Source: DASYPQ01 sp041488095
GTDB taxonomy: Bacteria; Planctomycetota; UBA1135; GCA-002686595
DNA length: 64,000 nt
Assembly: GCA_041488095.1 (NCBI GenBank)
Contig: JBGPOP010000003.1
Location: 95,898-159,897, forward strand
Direction of reading: 5' to 3'
Part shown: positions 16,503 to 26,494 of the stretch, one piece after another
Position numbering within the stretch: the stretch's first letter is position 1
Layout: each line of letters opens with the position of its first letter
Position numbers and translations under genes: made by a program
Notes under the pieces: generated by a model
The model's input: the letters and a program-made list of their open reading frames with translations, nothing else
Told to the model about the DNA's origin: nothing
Database searches by the model: none

Positions 16503-17203
16503 ATGGACGAGCCGCGGGTGCTGGTGACGGGAGGCGGGCGGGGAATTGGCCGCGCCATCGCGCTGCGCTTCGCGCGAGAGGGCGGCAAGGTCGCGGTCGC
16601 CGCCCGCACGTCCAGCGAGCTCGACGCCGTCGTCAAGGAGATCGAGGCGGCCGGGGGCCAGGGCCGCGCGCAGCAGATGAACGTCGCCGACCACGGGTCG
16701 GTCGAAGCGGCGGTCTGGCGCGCGGTCGAGTTCGCAGGAGGCGCGCTCGACGTGCTCGTCAACAACGCCGGCGTGTTCGACGTCAAGCCGTTCGACAAGC
16801 TCGACCTCGCGACCTGGAAGCGCCACATCGAGGTCAACCTCAACGGGCCTTTCTACGTCACCTCCGAGGCGCTCGACGCGCTGCTCGAGGGGAGGCGCCC
16901 GCACGTGTTCAACATCTCCTCGATCGCGGGGCGAAAGGCCTACCCGGGCGGGGTCGCCTACAGCACGACCAAGTACGGACTGCGTGGCTTCAGCGACGCC
17001 CTCCGGGAGGACCTGCGCGGCCGGGGAGTGCGCGTGTCGACGGTCTACCCTGGGCCCACCGACACGACCATGTTCCAAGGCGTGCCGGGAACTTGGGACC
17101 GCTCGAAGATGAACAAGCCCGAGGACGTCGCGGAGGTCGTGTGGCGGGCCTACCACGCCGCCCCGGGCGAGAACATCGACGACCTGGACGTGCCTCCGCC
17201 GCG

Positions 17204-17207
<4 letters not shown>
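16503..17207 (+). CDS. short-chain dehydrogenase/reductase
   Basis: NAD(P)-dependent oxidoreductase of the classical SDR family, 234 residues. The cofactor motif TGGGRGIGRA lies near residues 10-19, NNAG follows, and the catalytic Ser (FNISSIAG) and YSTTK pair are present. The PGPTDTTMF motif after the active site is standard. The ATG at 16503 is preferred; an ATG at 16470 would add 11 residues (MVSALRQSGEP) that do not fit the fold. The substrate cannot be told. The stop shares a CTAG with the stop of folE on the other strand. Confidence 0.9.
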
Positions 17208-17830
<623 letters not shown>

Positions 17831-18303
17831 CCTTCTAATCCTCTCAAGCGCGGCTCGAGCCGCTTCCAGAACGCCACCGCGACGTTCTCTGCCGTGGGGA
17901 CCACGCCGGCGAGCCAGGCCACGTCGCGGTTCAAGTGCTTGTGGTCGACCTGGCTGACGATCTCTTCTCGGAGAATGGCCATCAGGCGGTTGAGGTCCAT
18001 GACCATGCCCGTCTTCGAGGGCACCGCGCCCCGGACCGTCACCTCGACCGCGTAATTGTGGCCATGCTCATCGTTGCAAACCCCGTAGAGCCTGCGGTTC
18101 TCCTCCGCTCCGAGCTCCGGATTGTGGAGCCGGTGCGCCGCGGAGAATTCCTCGCGGCGCGTGATCTCGACATGGCTCTCAGTCATTTCGGGTCGGGCGA
18201 GCCTCCGGCAGGGCCTCCGCGGCATCCGCCGGGGCGCGCCCAAGGAAGCCAGGGTACCCTCCCGACGAGCTTCCCGGCCAGCGGGAGGGCTCGCGGTCGG
18301 GAC

Positions 18304-19251
18304 TCAGGGCCGCGAGCGCTCGGGCTTGTCCTTCTCGGGCTTCCCTGCAGGAGGCCGCTCGGCCGGCGCCGGAATGGGAGTCTGGGATGGCCTCGGCGGC
18401 GGCTCGACCCTGGGCTCGACCCGAGGCTCCATCGCGCGCCGACGCGCCTCGGCCGGGCCGCCCGTTGGCGGCGTGCCGGCCGGCAGCGCGCGAGGCACGA
18501 ACGCACGGTCCTGGGTTCCAGACCTCGGAGTCCCTCCGCTCGCAGCCCGACCCGCGTCGCCCCCACCGCCTTGCACGACGTCCGCGGTTCCGGCGCGGGG
18601 GGCGGCGACCCGCAGCGCCTGGAAGTCCTCCTTGGGGTACTGACCGAGAGCGGCGCACTTTTCGATCCGGTCGAGGACCTGCAGCATCTCCGTCTGAGCC
18701 GCTGCGGGTTGCGTGCTTCGCCCGGGAGCCGTGGTGGCGCGTCCGCTGAGGATCACGAGGTTGCGCAGGCGCTGAAAATCCTCGCGGGTCGCCTGCCGCG
18801 CCGCGGCGCGTTTCTCGAGATCTGCGAGGGCCTTCCCCAATCGCTCCTCCACGGACTCCGCGTCGGCGGGTCGCGCCGACGCATCTCCGGAGAGCTTCTT
18901 GGCCTCCTCGACGACCTTCACCCGCTTCAACGCCTGGATGCGGGCGATCTCAGCCTGGAGGTCGGGCCCGACCGGCTGTCCGCCGGCGGCGAGCTGATGT
19001 CGGTAGTAAAGGAGAAACTCATCGCGCGACCAAGTTCCATCCTTGTCCTGGTCCTGCGCCGCGAACACCTCCGCCGAGATCGGGATCGCGCGTGCTTCGT
19101 CCGGTCCCATCCTGCCGTCATGGTCGGCGTCCGCCGCAGCGAAGATGGAAAGCGCGCGCGGCAGGGAGTTGGCGGGAGAGCCTCGCTGCAACGCCGCCGC
19201 AGGCGTGATGGCGAAACCAACCCAGGCGGCGACGACGATGATTCTCTTCAT
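18304..19251 (-). CDS. exported EF-hand protein with a proline-rich tail
   Basis: A 315-residue protein. The signal peptide is MKRIIVVAAWVGFAITPAAA. Two EF-hand calcium loops follow: DADHDGRMGPDE near residue 41 and DQDKDGTWSRDE near residue 67, each with the Asp-x-Asp-x-Asp-Gly pattern and the closing Glu. A helical charged middle (about 95-170) leads to a low-complexity C-terminus rich in Pro, Arg and Glu with a PRVEPRVEPP repeat. Such EF-hand proteins are common in planctomycetes, and most have no known role. It should act outside the cytoplasm. It is divergent from tsaD with about 200 bases between starts. Confidence 0.8.
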   Translation of the reverse strand: MKRIIVVAAWVGFAITPAAALQRGSPANSLPRALSIFAAADADHDGRMGPDEARAIPISAEVFAAQDQDKDGTWSRDEFLLYYRHQLAAGGQPVGPDLQAEIARIQALKRVKVVEEAKKLSGDASARPADAESVEERLGKALADLEKRAAARQATREDFQRLRNLVILSGRATTAPGRSTQPAAAQTEMLQVLDRIEKCAALGQYPKEDFQALRVAAPRAGTADVVQGGGGDAGRAASGGTPRSGTQDRAFVPRALPAGTPPTGGPAEARRRAMEPRVEPRVEPPPRPSQTPIPAPAERPPAGKPEKDKPERSRP

Positions 19252-19458
19252 AGCGCTCTGTCAGAGCCCAGCTTCTGCCAAGTCGGGCGGAGTCCGCGCA
19301 AAGCGAACCTCATGCCACGGCAGACTCGTTCGGCAGGAACGACCTAAGCCATTGAGTGCGATTCTGTTACCGTGACATGCGCCGGGGGCGGTCACCCCTC
19401 TGGGTCCTTCGCGTTGGACACGCAGCCAGCGGGGAACCCTCCATCCCCCGCACGCCCC

Positions 19459-20475
19459 GTGAACTCCCTCGTCCTCGGCATCGAGACTTCCTGCGACGAA
19501 ACAGCCGCCGCCTTGGTCCGCGGGGGACAGGAAATCCTCTCATCGGTCGTGCACAGCCAGGCGAGCCTGCATGCGGTCCATGGCGGCGTCGTCCCGGAGA
19601 TTGCCGGCCGCTCGCATCTGGAGCAGATCCTGCCCGTGATCGACGCCGCTTTGCAGCAAGCTGGCTCGAGCATCGAAGCGCTCGACGCAATCGCCGTGAC
19701 GACCCGGCCTGGACTGATCGGCTCGCTGCTCGTCGGGATGTCGGTGGCCAAGACCCTCGCCTGGGCTCGAGGCATTCCGCTTGTCGGCGTGCACCACATC
19801 GAGGCACACGTCTACGCCGCGACCATGGAGCATCCCGAGCGGGCCTACCCTTGTCTCGCACTGGTCGTGTCAGGCGGGCATACCGCGATCTACCGCGCCG
19901 AGAACGAGATCGAGCTCGAGCTCCTCGGGGCGACACTCGACGACGCGGCCGGGGAGGCCTTCGACAAGGTCGCTCACCTGCTCGGGCTTCCCTATCCCGG
20001 CGGGCCGGCCGTTTCGCGGCTCGCCGAGCAGGGGAACCCGCGGGCCATCCGTTTTCCCCGGTTTCGTTCCGAGAACGGCAAGCCGGCCTTCTCCTTCAGC
20101 GGGATCAAGACCGCAGTGCTCTATCACCTCCGAGGGCAAGACGCGCTGGCACGGACACCCCTTCCCGAGGAGATCTCCGACCGGGCAGACGTCGCGGCGT
20201 CCTTCGAGAGCGCGGTGGTCGACGTCCTCGTCGAGGAGACTCTGCGCGCGGCCGAGATCGAAGGCCTGCGCACGGTCCTGGTCGCGGGCGGGGTGGCCTG
20301 CAACCAGCGGCTGCGCAGGGAGATGTCCGAGCGTGCCGGGGCCCGTGGACTGCGAGCCCTCTTCCCCTCGCCCCCCTACTGCACGGACAACGCGGCGATG
20401 ATCGCGGGTATTGGTTTCCATCTTCTTCGCGCCGGCCGGACGGCGGCGCTGGACCTCGACGCGTCGCCACGTTGA
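19459..20475 (+). CDS. tsaD: tRNA N6-threonylcarbamoyladenosine transferase
   Basis: Transfers the threonylcarbamoyl group to A37 of tRNAs reading ANN codons, in a complex with TsaB and TsaE. From the GTG at 19459 the protein has 338 residues, the size of E. coli TsaD, and starts MNSLVLGIETSCDETAAA. The metal-binding HHIEAH is at 112-117, SGGHT follows, and CTDNAAM near the C-terminus completes the site. An upstream ATG at 19372 would add 29 low-complexity residues and is not preferred. The stop overlaps the larB TTG (TTGA). Confidence 0.95.
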   Translation: MNSLVLGIETSCDETAAALVRGGQEILSSVVHSQASLHAVHGGVVPEIAGRSHLEQILPVIDAALQQAGSSIEALDAIAVTTRPGLIGSLLVGMSVAKTLAWARGIPLVGVHHIEAHVYAATMEHPERAYPCLALVVSGGHTAIYRAENEIELELLGATLDDAAGEAFDKVAHLLGLPYPGGPAVSRLAEQGNPRAIRFPRFRSENGKPAFSFSGIKTAVLYHLRGQDALARTPLPEEISDRADVAASFESAVVDVLVEETLRAAEIEGLRTVLVAGGVACNQRLRREMSERAGARGLRALFPSPPYCTDNAAMIAGIGFHLLRAGRTAALDLDASPR

Positions 20476-21272
20476 AGCGCGCTCGATCCCGCTACAATTC
20501 CCGGGCTTTGGACCACCACGGAATCCGCGGCCTGCTCGAGGACGTGCGCACGGGCCGGCTCGACGTCGAGGAGGGCCTGGGCCGGCTGCGGGCTTGGCCG
20601 ATCCATGATCTGGGCCACACCCGGATCGACACGCAGCGCGAGCTGCGCTGCGGCCACGCGGAAGTCGTCTACGGCGAGGGGAAGACGCCCGAGCAGCTGG
20701 TCGAGATCGCGCTCGCGATTCTCGAGCACCACGGCCGGCTCCTGGTGACCCGTGTCCAACCGGAGGGAGCGGCGCGCCTTGTCGTCGCGATCCCGCGGGC
20801 GGTCCACCGGCCGCTCTCGCGGACGCTGTCCGTGGAGCCGGAAGGCGGGATCCCCGAAGAAGGGCTCGTCCTCATCGTCAGCGCCGGCACCTCGGATCGC
20901 CATGTCGCCGAAGAGGCCGCTGTGGCCGCGCGCCACATGGGCGCGCGCGTCGAAGAGATCGACGACGTCGGCGTCGCGGGCATCCACCGCCTGCTCGCGC
21001 ACCAGGAGAGGCTGCGCTCCGCGCGGGCGCTCGTCGTCGTGGCAGGGATGGAGGGCGCACTGCCGAGCGTGGTCGCGGGGCTCGTTAGCCGTCCGGTGAT
21101 CGCGGTGCCGACCTCGGTCGGCTACGGGGCGTCCTTCGGTGGACTCGCAGCCCTGCTGGCGATGCTGAACTCGTGCGCTGCGGGCGTGGCGGTCGTCAAC
21201 ATCGACAACGGCTTCGGAGCGGGAACCATGGCGGCGATGATCAATCGCCGCGCGGAGGCAGGAACAGGATGA
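20472..21272 (+). CDS. larB: LarB, nickel-pincer cofactor carboxylase/hydrolase
   Basis: LarB carboxylates nicotinic acid adenine dinucleotide in the making of the nickel-pincer nucleotide used by lactate racemase and relatives. The 266-residue protein has a helical N-terminal part (LLEDVRTGRLDVEEGLGRLR), HAEVVYGEGKTPEQ, and a PurE-like AIR-carboxylase domain with VSAGTSDRHVAEEAA, VVAGMEGALPSVVAGL and VPTSVGYGASFGGLAALLAMLNSC. The start is a TTG overlapping tsaD (TTGA); a TTG at 20508 is possible. LarC and LarE are not in the window, so the target enzyme is unknown. The stop overlaps the carA ATG (ATGA). Confidence 0.9.
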   Translation: MKRARSRYNSRALDHHGIRGLLEDVRTGRLDVEEGLGRLRAWPIHDLGHTRIDTQRELRCGHAEVVYGEGKTPEQLVEIALAILEHHGRLLVTRVQPEGAARLVVAIPRAVHRPLSRTLSVEPEGGIPEEGLVLIVSAGTSDRHVAEEAAVAARHMGARVEEIDDVGVAGIHRLLAHQERLRSARALVVVAGMEGALPSVVAGLVSRPVIAVPTSVGYGASFGGLAALLAMLNSCAAGVAVVNIDNGFGAGTMAAMINRRAEAGTG

Positions 21273-22405
21273 GCGAGAAGCGTCGGGCCTGGCTGGCGTT
21301 GGAGAACGGATGGGTCCTCGAGGGCGCCTCGGTCGGCGCGTTGGGCGAGGCCGGCGGTGACCTCGTGTTCAACACCGCCATGAGCGGCTACCACGAGATC
21401 CTGACCGACCCGTCGTACGCCGGCCAGGTCGTGATCATGACCTATCCCCTGATCGGCAATTACGGGGTCGTCGAGGAGGACGCCGAGAGCGCGCGGGCCT
21501 GGGCCGAGGCCTTCGTCATCCGGGAGATGTCCCGGATCGCGAGCAATCACCGCGCATCGGACTCGCTGTCGAAGTGGCTCTTGCGCCACAAGATCGTGGC
21601 GATCGAGGGCGTCGACACGCGGAAGTTGACGCGGCTCGTGCGCACGGCGGGCTCCCAGCGCTGCGTCGTGTCCACGACCGACGGCGATCCCAAGTCGCTC
21701 GTCGCCAAGGCGAAGAACACGCCCGCGACGGACGGACGCGACCTGACGACGATGGTGACCTGCAAGGAGTCCTACACTTGGACGCGCGAGTATGATCCGT
21801 CCTATCCGGACTGGATCCAGAAGGCTCCCCAGACGAGCGGCGGGCGGCGAGTCCGCTGCGTCGCCTACGACTTCGGCGCCAAGCGCAACATCCTGAGGAG
21901 CCTCGTGCACTGCGGCTTCGACGTCACCGTGGTGCCGGCGGGCACGAGCGCGTCCGACGTGCTCGGCATGGACACCGAGGCGGTGTTCCTGTCGAACGGC
22001 CCTGGCGACCCTGCGGCGGTGAAGCCCGCCCTCGACGCGATGTCCGACCTGGTCGGCAAGAAACCGATCTTCGGCATCTGCCTGGGACACCAGATCCTCT
22101 CGATCGTGCTCGGCGCCAGAACGCACAAGATGAAGTTCGGACACCACGGCGCGAACCAGCCCGTCCGCGACCTGACGACCGGCCGTGTGGAGATCACTTC
22201 GCAGAACCACTCCTACGCCGTCGATCCGGCGACGCTGCCCTCGCACCTCGAGCTGACGCACATCAACCTGAACGACCAGACGGTCGAGGGGATGCGGCAC
22301 AAGAAGCTGCCCGTGTTCAGCGTGCAATACCACCCCGAAGCGGCGCCAGGCCCGCTCGACTCGTCGCACCTCTTCCTGAGGTTCCGGGAGATGGTGCTCC
22401 GCTGA
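21269..22405 (+). CDS. carA: carbamoyl-phosphate synthase small subunit
   Basis: The glutamine amidotransferase subunit that supplies ammonia to CarB for carbamoyl phosphate (arginine and pyrimidine synthesis). The 378-residue protein has the CPSase N-terminal domain (VFNTAMSGYHEILTDPSYAGQ) and a class I amidotransferase domain with the catalytic Cys in GICLGHQ (near 270) and His and Glu in YHPEAAPG (near 353). Length is normal. The ATG overlaps the larB stop. carB is not adjacent, since priA converges from the other strand. pyrE lies about 15 kb away. Confidence 0.96.
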   Translation: MSEKRRAWLALENGWVLEGASVGALGEAGGDLVFNTAMSGYHEILTDPSYAGQVVIMTYPLIGNYGVVEEDAESARAWAEAFVIREMSRIASNHRASDSLSKWLLRHKIVAIEGVDTRKLTRLVRTAGSQRCVVSTTDGDPKSLVAKAKNTPATDGRDLTTMVTCKESYTWTREYDPSYPDWIQKAPQTSGGRRVRCVAYDFGAKRNILRSLVHCGFDVTVVPAGTSASDVLGMDTEAVFLSNGPGDPAAVKPALDAMSDLVGKKPIFGICLGHQILSIVLGARTHKMKFGHHGANQPVRDLTTGRVEITSQNHSYAVDPATLPSHLELTHINLNDQTVEGMRHKKLPVFSVQYHPEAAPGPLDSSHLFLRFREMVLR

Positions 22406-22424
22406 GGGCCTGTGCAGCCCCCGT

Positions 22425-24734
22425 TCAAAGCATCGAAACAGGATCGACGTCGAGCGTTATCCGCGGCCGCGGGGTCGCCTCGACGAACTGCCGGAGAGCC
22501 TGGCGGGCCAGATCGAAGCCCGGGCCTTCGACCGCCGACTTGACCAGCACGTGGTGGCGGTGCCGTCCGCGGAGCCTCGAGATCGGGGCCTCCGCCGGAC
22601 CGAGGACCACGATCCCCTCCCCTCCCGCGACGCGACGCAGCATGTCGGCGCAGGCGCGCGAGGACTCGACGACCCTGGTCTCGTCGCGATCCTCGATCAC
22701 GACACGCAGGAGGCGCCCGTGCGGGGGATACCCGAGGTCCGCGCGCAGGCGGCTCTCGGCAATTGCGAATCCTTCGAAGTCGTGCTTGGCCGCGAGGAGG
22801 ATCGCGGGGTGCGCCGGTGCGGAGGTCTGCACCACGATCTCTCCCGCCAGATCGCCGCGCCCTGCGCGGCCAGCGACCTGCGAGAGGAGCTGGAAGGTCC
22901 GCTCCGCGGCGCGGAAGTCCGGGAGGTGGAGCGAGATATCGGCCGACACGATCCCGACCACGGTCACGCGCGGGAAGTCGAGCCCCTTCGCGATCATCTG
23001 CGTGCCGACGAGCACGTCGATCTCGCCCCTACCGAAGCGTTCGAGCGTCTGCTCGTAGTCCTCGCGCCGCAGCATCGTGTCGGAGTCCATGCGCCGCACG
23101 CGCGCGCCGGGAAGGATCTTCGAGAGCTCAGCCTCGACCCGCTCGCTGCCCGCTCCGAGGTATCGCAGCGCGGGGGCCGTGCAGGTCGGGCAGGCCGCGG
23201 GAGGCACGATCTCGGAGCAGCACGCGTGGCACACCGCGCGGCGGATCTTGCGATGAAACGTCAGCGTGACGTCGCACAGCCCGCAGCGCAGGGTCTCGCC
23301 GCAGGCCCCGCACCACAGCACGGGGGCGAAGCCGCGGCGGTTCAGGAACAGGATGGACTGTTCCTTGCGCTCGAAGGCCTGCCGCAGGAGCTGCTCGAGC
23401 CGGCGCGAGAAGAGCACCGGGCCCTTCCCGGACGACTTCTCGGTCCGCAGATCGACGATCTCGATCCGCGGCATCCGCCCTCCGCCGACGCGCTCGCGCA
23501 GGAGGAGCTTCGTGATCCGTCCCTCCCGCGCGCCTTGCCAGCTCTCGAGCGAGGGCGTCGCCGAGCCCAGGATGCACACCGCCCCCACGATCCTCGCGCG
23601 CATCGCGGCGACGTCGCGGCCGTGATAGCGCGGCGCGGAGTCCTGCTTGAACGAGGGCTCGTGCTCCTCGTCGACGACGATCACGCCGAGGTTCTTGACC
23701 GGCGCGAACACGGCCGAGCGCGCGCCGACGACGACCCGCACCGCACCGCGCTGGACCCGCAGCCACGTCTCGCGCCGCTGGGCGTCGGCCATCCGGCTGT
23801 GGAGCACCGCGACGTCCCCGAATCTAGAGCGGAACCAGCCGACGGTCTGCGGGGTCAGCGCGATCTCGGGCACGAGCACGATCGCCCCCCGCCCCTGGTC
23901 CAGAGCCACCTCGATCGCGCGCAGGTAGACCTCGGTCTTTCCGCTGCCGGTGACGCCCTGGAGCAGGAAGGTCCGGTGCCCACCGGCTCGCACGGCGGCG
24001 CAGATCGCCTCGAGCGCCGAGTGCTGGTCCGGCGAGAGCCTCTCGGGCCGCGGGCGCGGGGAGATCGCGCCGAGCAGGGGATCGGTGCGCACCGCCTTGC
24101 GCTCCACCACGACGAGGCCCTTGCGCTCCAGGCTCGTGATCGCGCTGTCGGAGAGCTGGAGGCGGCGGCACAGCTCGCGCACCTCGATCGGCGCCGCGAT
24201 CTCGAGCAGTGTCCGCAGCATGCGGTGTTGTTTGGGTTCCTTCCTTTCCAGCGCCGCGAGATCCTCCGCACCGCAGCCGATCGCGACGGATACGATCGAG
24301 ACGGTGCGCGCGCTCTTCTCGCTCTTGAAAGCGCCCGGAAGGGCTGCGGCGAGCGCCTCGCCCCACGAACACGCGTAGGTGGATGCGATCCAGCGCGTCA
24401 GCTCGAGCAGGTCGGGCTCGAGGATCGGCTGTGGGTCGAGAACGCGGACGATGGGCTTGATCCGCGACTCGTCGATCCCGGGATCCTCGCGCAGCCCGAC
24501 CAGCACGCCCACCTCGCGCCGCCCGCCGAACGTCACCGCCACACGCACGCCGGGCCGCGCCAAGGCGCGCAGGTTCTCGGGCACGCCATAGGTGAATTCG
24601 CAGCGCACGGGGCGGTTCACGGCCACGTCGGCGAAGAGGGTGCAGCGCGGAGCGGCGGACGACGGCGCCGGAGGCGGCTCGGCCCCCAGCGCATCGGCGA
24701 AGAGGAGCGCGCCCGTGCCCTTCCGCGCTGCCAC
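22425..24734 (-). CDS. priA: primosomal protein N' (replication restart helicase PriA)
   Basis: A 3'-to-5' helicase that reloads the replisome at stalled forks. The 769-residue protein has the N-terminal DNA-binding domain (FADVAVNRPVRCEFTYGVP), Walker A GVTGSGKTEVY, DEEHEPSFKQ, GSATPSLES, and eight zinc-binding cysteines in four pairs (CGAC, CGLC, CHAC, CPTC) between the helicase lobes, then VGTQMIAKGLDFP and QVAGRAGRG. The first 30 residues are poorly conserved, so a slightly later start is possible. It converges with carA, with 19 bases between stops. The MazG-like gene lies just upstream. Confidence 0.95.
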   Translation of the reverse strand: MAARKGTGALLFADALGAEPPPAPSSAAPRCTLFADVAVNRPVRCEFTYGVPENLRALARPGVRVAVTFGGRREVGVLVGLREDPGIDESRIKPIVRVLDPQPILEPDLLELTRWIASTYACSWGEALAAALPGAFKSEKSARTVSIVSVAIGCGAEDLAALERKEPKQHRMLRTLLEIAAPIEVRELCRRLQLSDSAITSLERKGLVVVERKAVRTDPLLGAISPRPRPERLSPDQHSALEAICAAVRAGGHRTFLLQGVTGSGKTEVYLRAIEVALDQGRGAIVLVPEIALTPQTVGWFRSRFGDVAVLHSRMADAQRRETWLRVQRGAVRVVVGARSAVFAPVKNLGVIVVDEEHEPSFKQDSAPRYHGRDVAAMRARIVGAVCILGSATPSLESWQGAREGRITKLLLRERVGGGRMPRIEIVDLRTEKSSGKGPVLFSRRLEQLLRQAFERKEQSILFLNRRGFAPVLWCGACGETLRCGLCDVTLTFHRKIRRAVCHACCSEIVPPAACPTCTAPALRYLGAGSERVEAELSKILPGARVRRMDSDTMLRREDYEQTLERFGRGEIDVLVGTQMIAKGLDFPRVTVVGIVSADISLHLPDFRAAERTFQLLSQVAGRAGRGDLAGEIVVQTSAPAHPAILLAAKHDFEGFAIAESRLRADLGYPPHGRLLRVVIEDRDETRVVESSRACADMLRRVAGGEGIVVLGPAEAPISRLRGRHRHHVLVKSAVEGPGFDLARQALRQFVEATPRPRITLDVDPVSML

Positions 24735-24743
24735 GGGTTCGCC

Positions 24744-25040
24744 TCAGGCGCAGCGGCAGGGCGTGCCGCCGCAGCGCGGGCAGCCGCGCGCATACTTGGC
24801 GGCGGCGGCATGTTCGAGATCGACGCCGACGATCGAGGCCAGCGTCGAGAGCCAGGCGAGCACGTCCGCGAACTCGCCCTCGAGCTCGGCCTTTCGCTCT
24901 TCCCCCTGGCCCCGGCGCAGAGCACGCGTCAGCTCGCCCACCTCCTCGCAGAACCACATGTGCGTCCCGGCCAGACCTCGCGAGCGGTCGCGCTCGAAGT
25001 AGATGTCCTCGATCCGCTTCTGGAACTCCGCGATGCGCAT
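24744..25040 (-). CDS. MazG-like nucleotide pyrophosphohydrolase with a cysteine-rich tail
   Basis: A 98-residue all-helical protein of the MazG / dCTPase-like NTP pyrophosphohydrolase group, which hydrolyses non-standard or surplus nucleoside triphosphates. The metal-binding pattern is EEVGEL (near 32-37) and EFADVLAWL (near 60-68), the usual ExxE...ExxD. Unlike most relatives it ends in CPRCGGTPCRC, four cysteines that could bind zinc. It lies between the SpoIIE phosphatase gene (two bases upstream) and priA (nine bases downstream), so all three are probably one transcript. Confidence 0.85.
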   Translation of the reverse strand: MRIAEFQKRIEDIYFERDRSRGLAGTHMWFCEEVGELTRALRRGQGEERKAELEGEFADVLAWLSTLASIVGVDLEHAAAAKYARGCPRCGGTPCRCA

Positions 25041-25042
25041 GG

Positions 25043-26482
25043 TCAGACCTTGCGTGAGACGCTCACGATGGAGAGGTCGCTCGGAAAAGGCTCGCCCGCG
25101 GCGAAGGCCTCGAGCGCACTCTTCAGCTCGCCGAGCATGGCCGGGGTGTCGCGTCCGGCGTGTTGAACGACCAGTCGATAAAAGGCCTTCTCGCCCAGCG
25201 CCTCTCCCTTGCCGTTCTTGACCCGCACCGGCCCCGTGTTGGCGATCAGGATCCGGTCGCCCGGCTCGATCGGGACCCTCTGGATCTGGAGCGTGCGGTC
25301 GAACACCGGTCCCTTGTCGAACCCGAGCGCGATGCCCTCGGGCTGGATCAGGCGCGCCTTCCCGTCCGAAGCGCTGAAGCGCACGAGCGGAAGCTTGTGG
25401 CCGGCACAGGCCACGATGGCGACGCCCTCGGCCGGATCGACGACGGCGTACATCGCGGTCGCATACATGCCGCGCTTGACGTCGCGCGCGATCTCGCGGT
25501 TGACGTGCGAGAGCGCAGCGGACACGTCGTGCTGGAGAGCCAGCTCGACGCGCAGGTAGCTGCGCGCGATGGCTCCGACGAGCGCGCCGGGGATCCCCCG
25601 GCCGCTGACCTCGCACACGAGCAGCCCGACCCTGCCTTCGGGCAACTCGATGAAGTCGTAGAAGTCCCCGCCGGGCGAGGGCGAGGCGACGTGCAGGGCT
25701 CCGAGGTCGAAGCCCGGGAGCGACGGTGTGGCGTCCGGGAGCAGGGCCTCGCGAACCTCGTCCGCCAGCGCCAGCTCGCGCTCGCGCTTGCTGAGCTCGA
25801 TCCGCGCCGATTGCGCCTCCTCCAGGTTGCCCGCCATCCGGTCGATCGACTTGGCGAGCATCATGATCTCGCCTCCGGCGCGCACACGCGTCCTGTGGCG
25901 CAGGTCGCCGCGAGCGATCTGGCCGATGTCGTCGACGATCATCTGGACCGGCCGCGAGACGCTGCGAGCGATCATCCAGGCGACGCAGGCGCCGACGAGG
26001 ATCACGCATGCGGTGACCCCCAGGATCAGGCCGAGCAGCCCTTGCCCCGCACGTTCCTTGGTCGCGGCGGACACGATCAGCGGCGGGATCACGTCCTGGT
26101 ACTGGTACAAGAGGCCGGGCTTGTCGAACTTCTCGCCGTACATCACCTCGTGCCGCTGGATCTGGCCGTCCACGAAGGTCTTGATCTCCGCGCCCTTGAC
26201 CGGCATCGCGCTCTCGATCCGGGAGCTCGTGTCGGGCTTCCCGCCCTCGATCTCGCGGCGCAGGTCCGCCATGGCCTGCCGTTGGAGCGGGCCCTGGATC
26301 TGCACCGCTTCGACGAACGCGTTCTCCTGGATCTCGGCTGCCTTCTGGAGCACCTGGTGATAGAGGAACGCCCCGGCGCCGAGCATCACGGCCGCCAGCG
26401 CGAGGCTCATCTGGATCGAGAAGCGCGTTCCCAGCGTCGAGCCGGAGAGCTTCAGCTCGGACCCTCTCTTCGCACGGGCCAT
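25043..26482 (-). CDS. membrane PP2C-type (SpoIIE/RsbU) serine phosphatase with HAMP domain
   Basis: A 479-residue signalling protein. Membrane helices lie near 23-43 (MSLALAAVMLGAGAFLYH) and 149-172 (LLGLILGVTACVILVGACVAW); the roughly 100 residues between form an outer sensor region. A HAMP linker follows (RSVSRPVQMIVDDIGQIARGDL), then a short coiled coil (SKRERELALADEVREALLP) and a SpoIIE phosphatase domain with GGDFYDFIEL (metal-binding Asp), VCEVSGRGIPGAL, and DRILIANTG near the C-terminus. Such RsbU-like proteins act on anti-anti-sigma partners, none of which is in the window. Confidence 0.88.
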   Translation of the reverse strand: MARAKRGSELKLSGSTLGTRFSIQMSLALAAVMLGAGAFLYHQVLQKAAEIQENAFVEAVQIQGPLQRQAMADLRREIEGGKPDTSSRIESAMPVKGAEIKTFVDGQIQRHEVMYGEKFDKPGLLYQYQDVIPPLIVSAATKERAGQGLLGLILGVTACVILVGACVAWMIARSVSRPVQMIVDDIGQIARGDLRHRTRVRAGGEIMMLAKSIDRMAGNLEEAQSARIELSKRERELALADEVREALLPDATPSLPGFDLGALHVASPSPGGDFYDFIELPEGRVGLLVCEVSGRGIPGALVGAIARSYLRVELALQHDVSAALSHVNREIARDVKRGMYATAMYAVVDPAEGVAIVACAGHKLPLVRFSASDGKARLIQPEGIALGFDKGPVFDRTLQIQRVPIEPGDRILIANTGPVRVKNGKGEALGEKAFYRLVVQHAGRDTPAMLGELKSALEAFAAGEPFPSDLSIVSVSRKV

Positions 26483-26494
26483 CGGCGCGAAAGC

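Noticed and set aside
20472..20498. TTGAAG and TACAAT at the start of larB as a promoter
   Set aside because: The spacer is only 15 bases and the -35 has four matches; the TTGA coupling to tsaD explains larB expression without it. It could matter if the TTG at 20508 is the true start.
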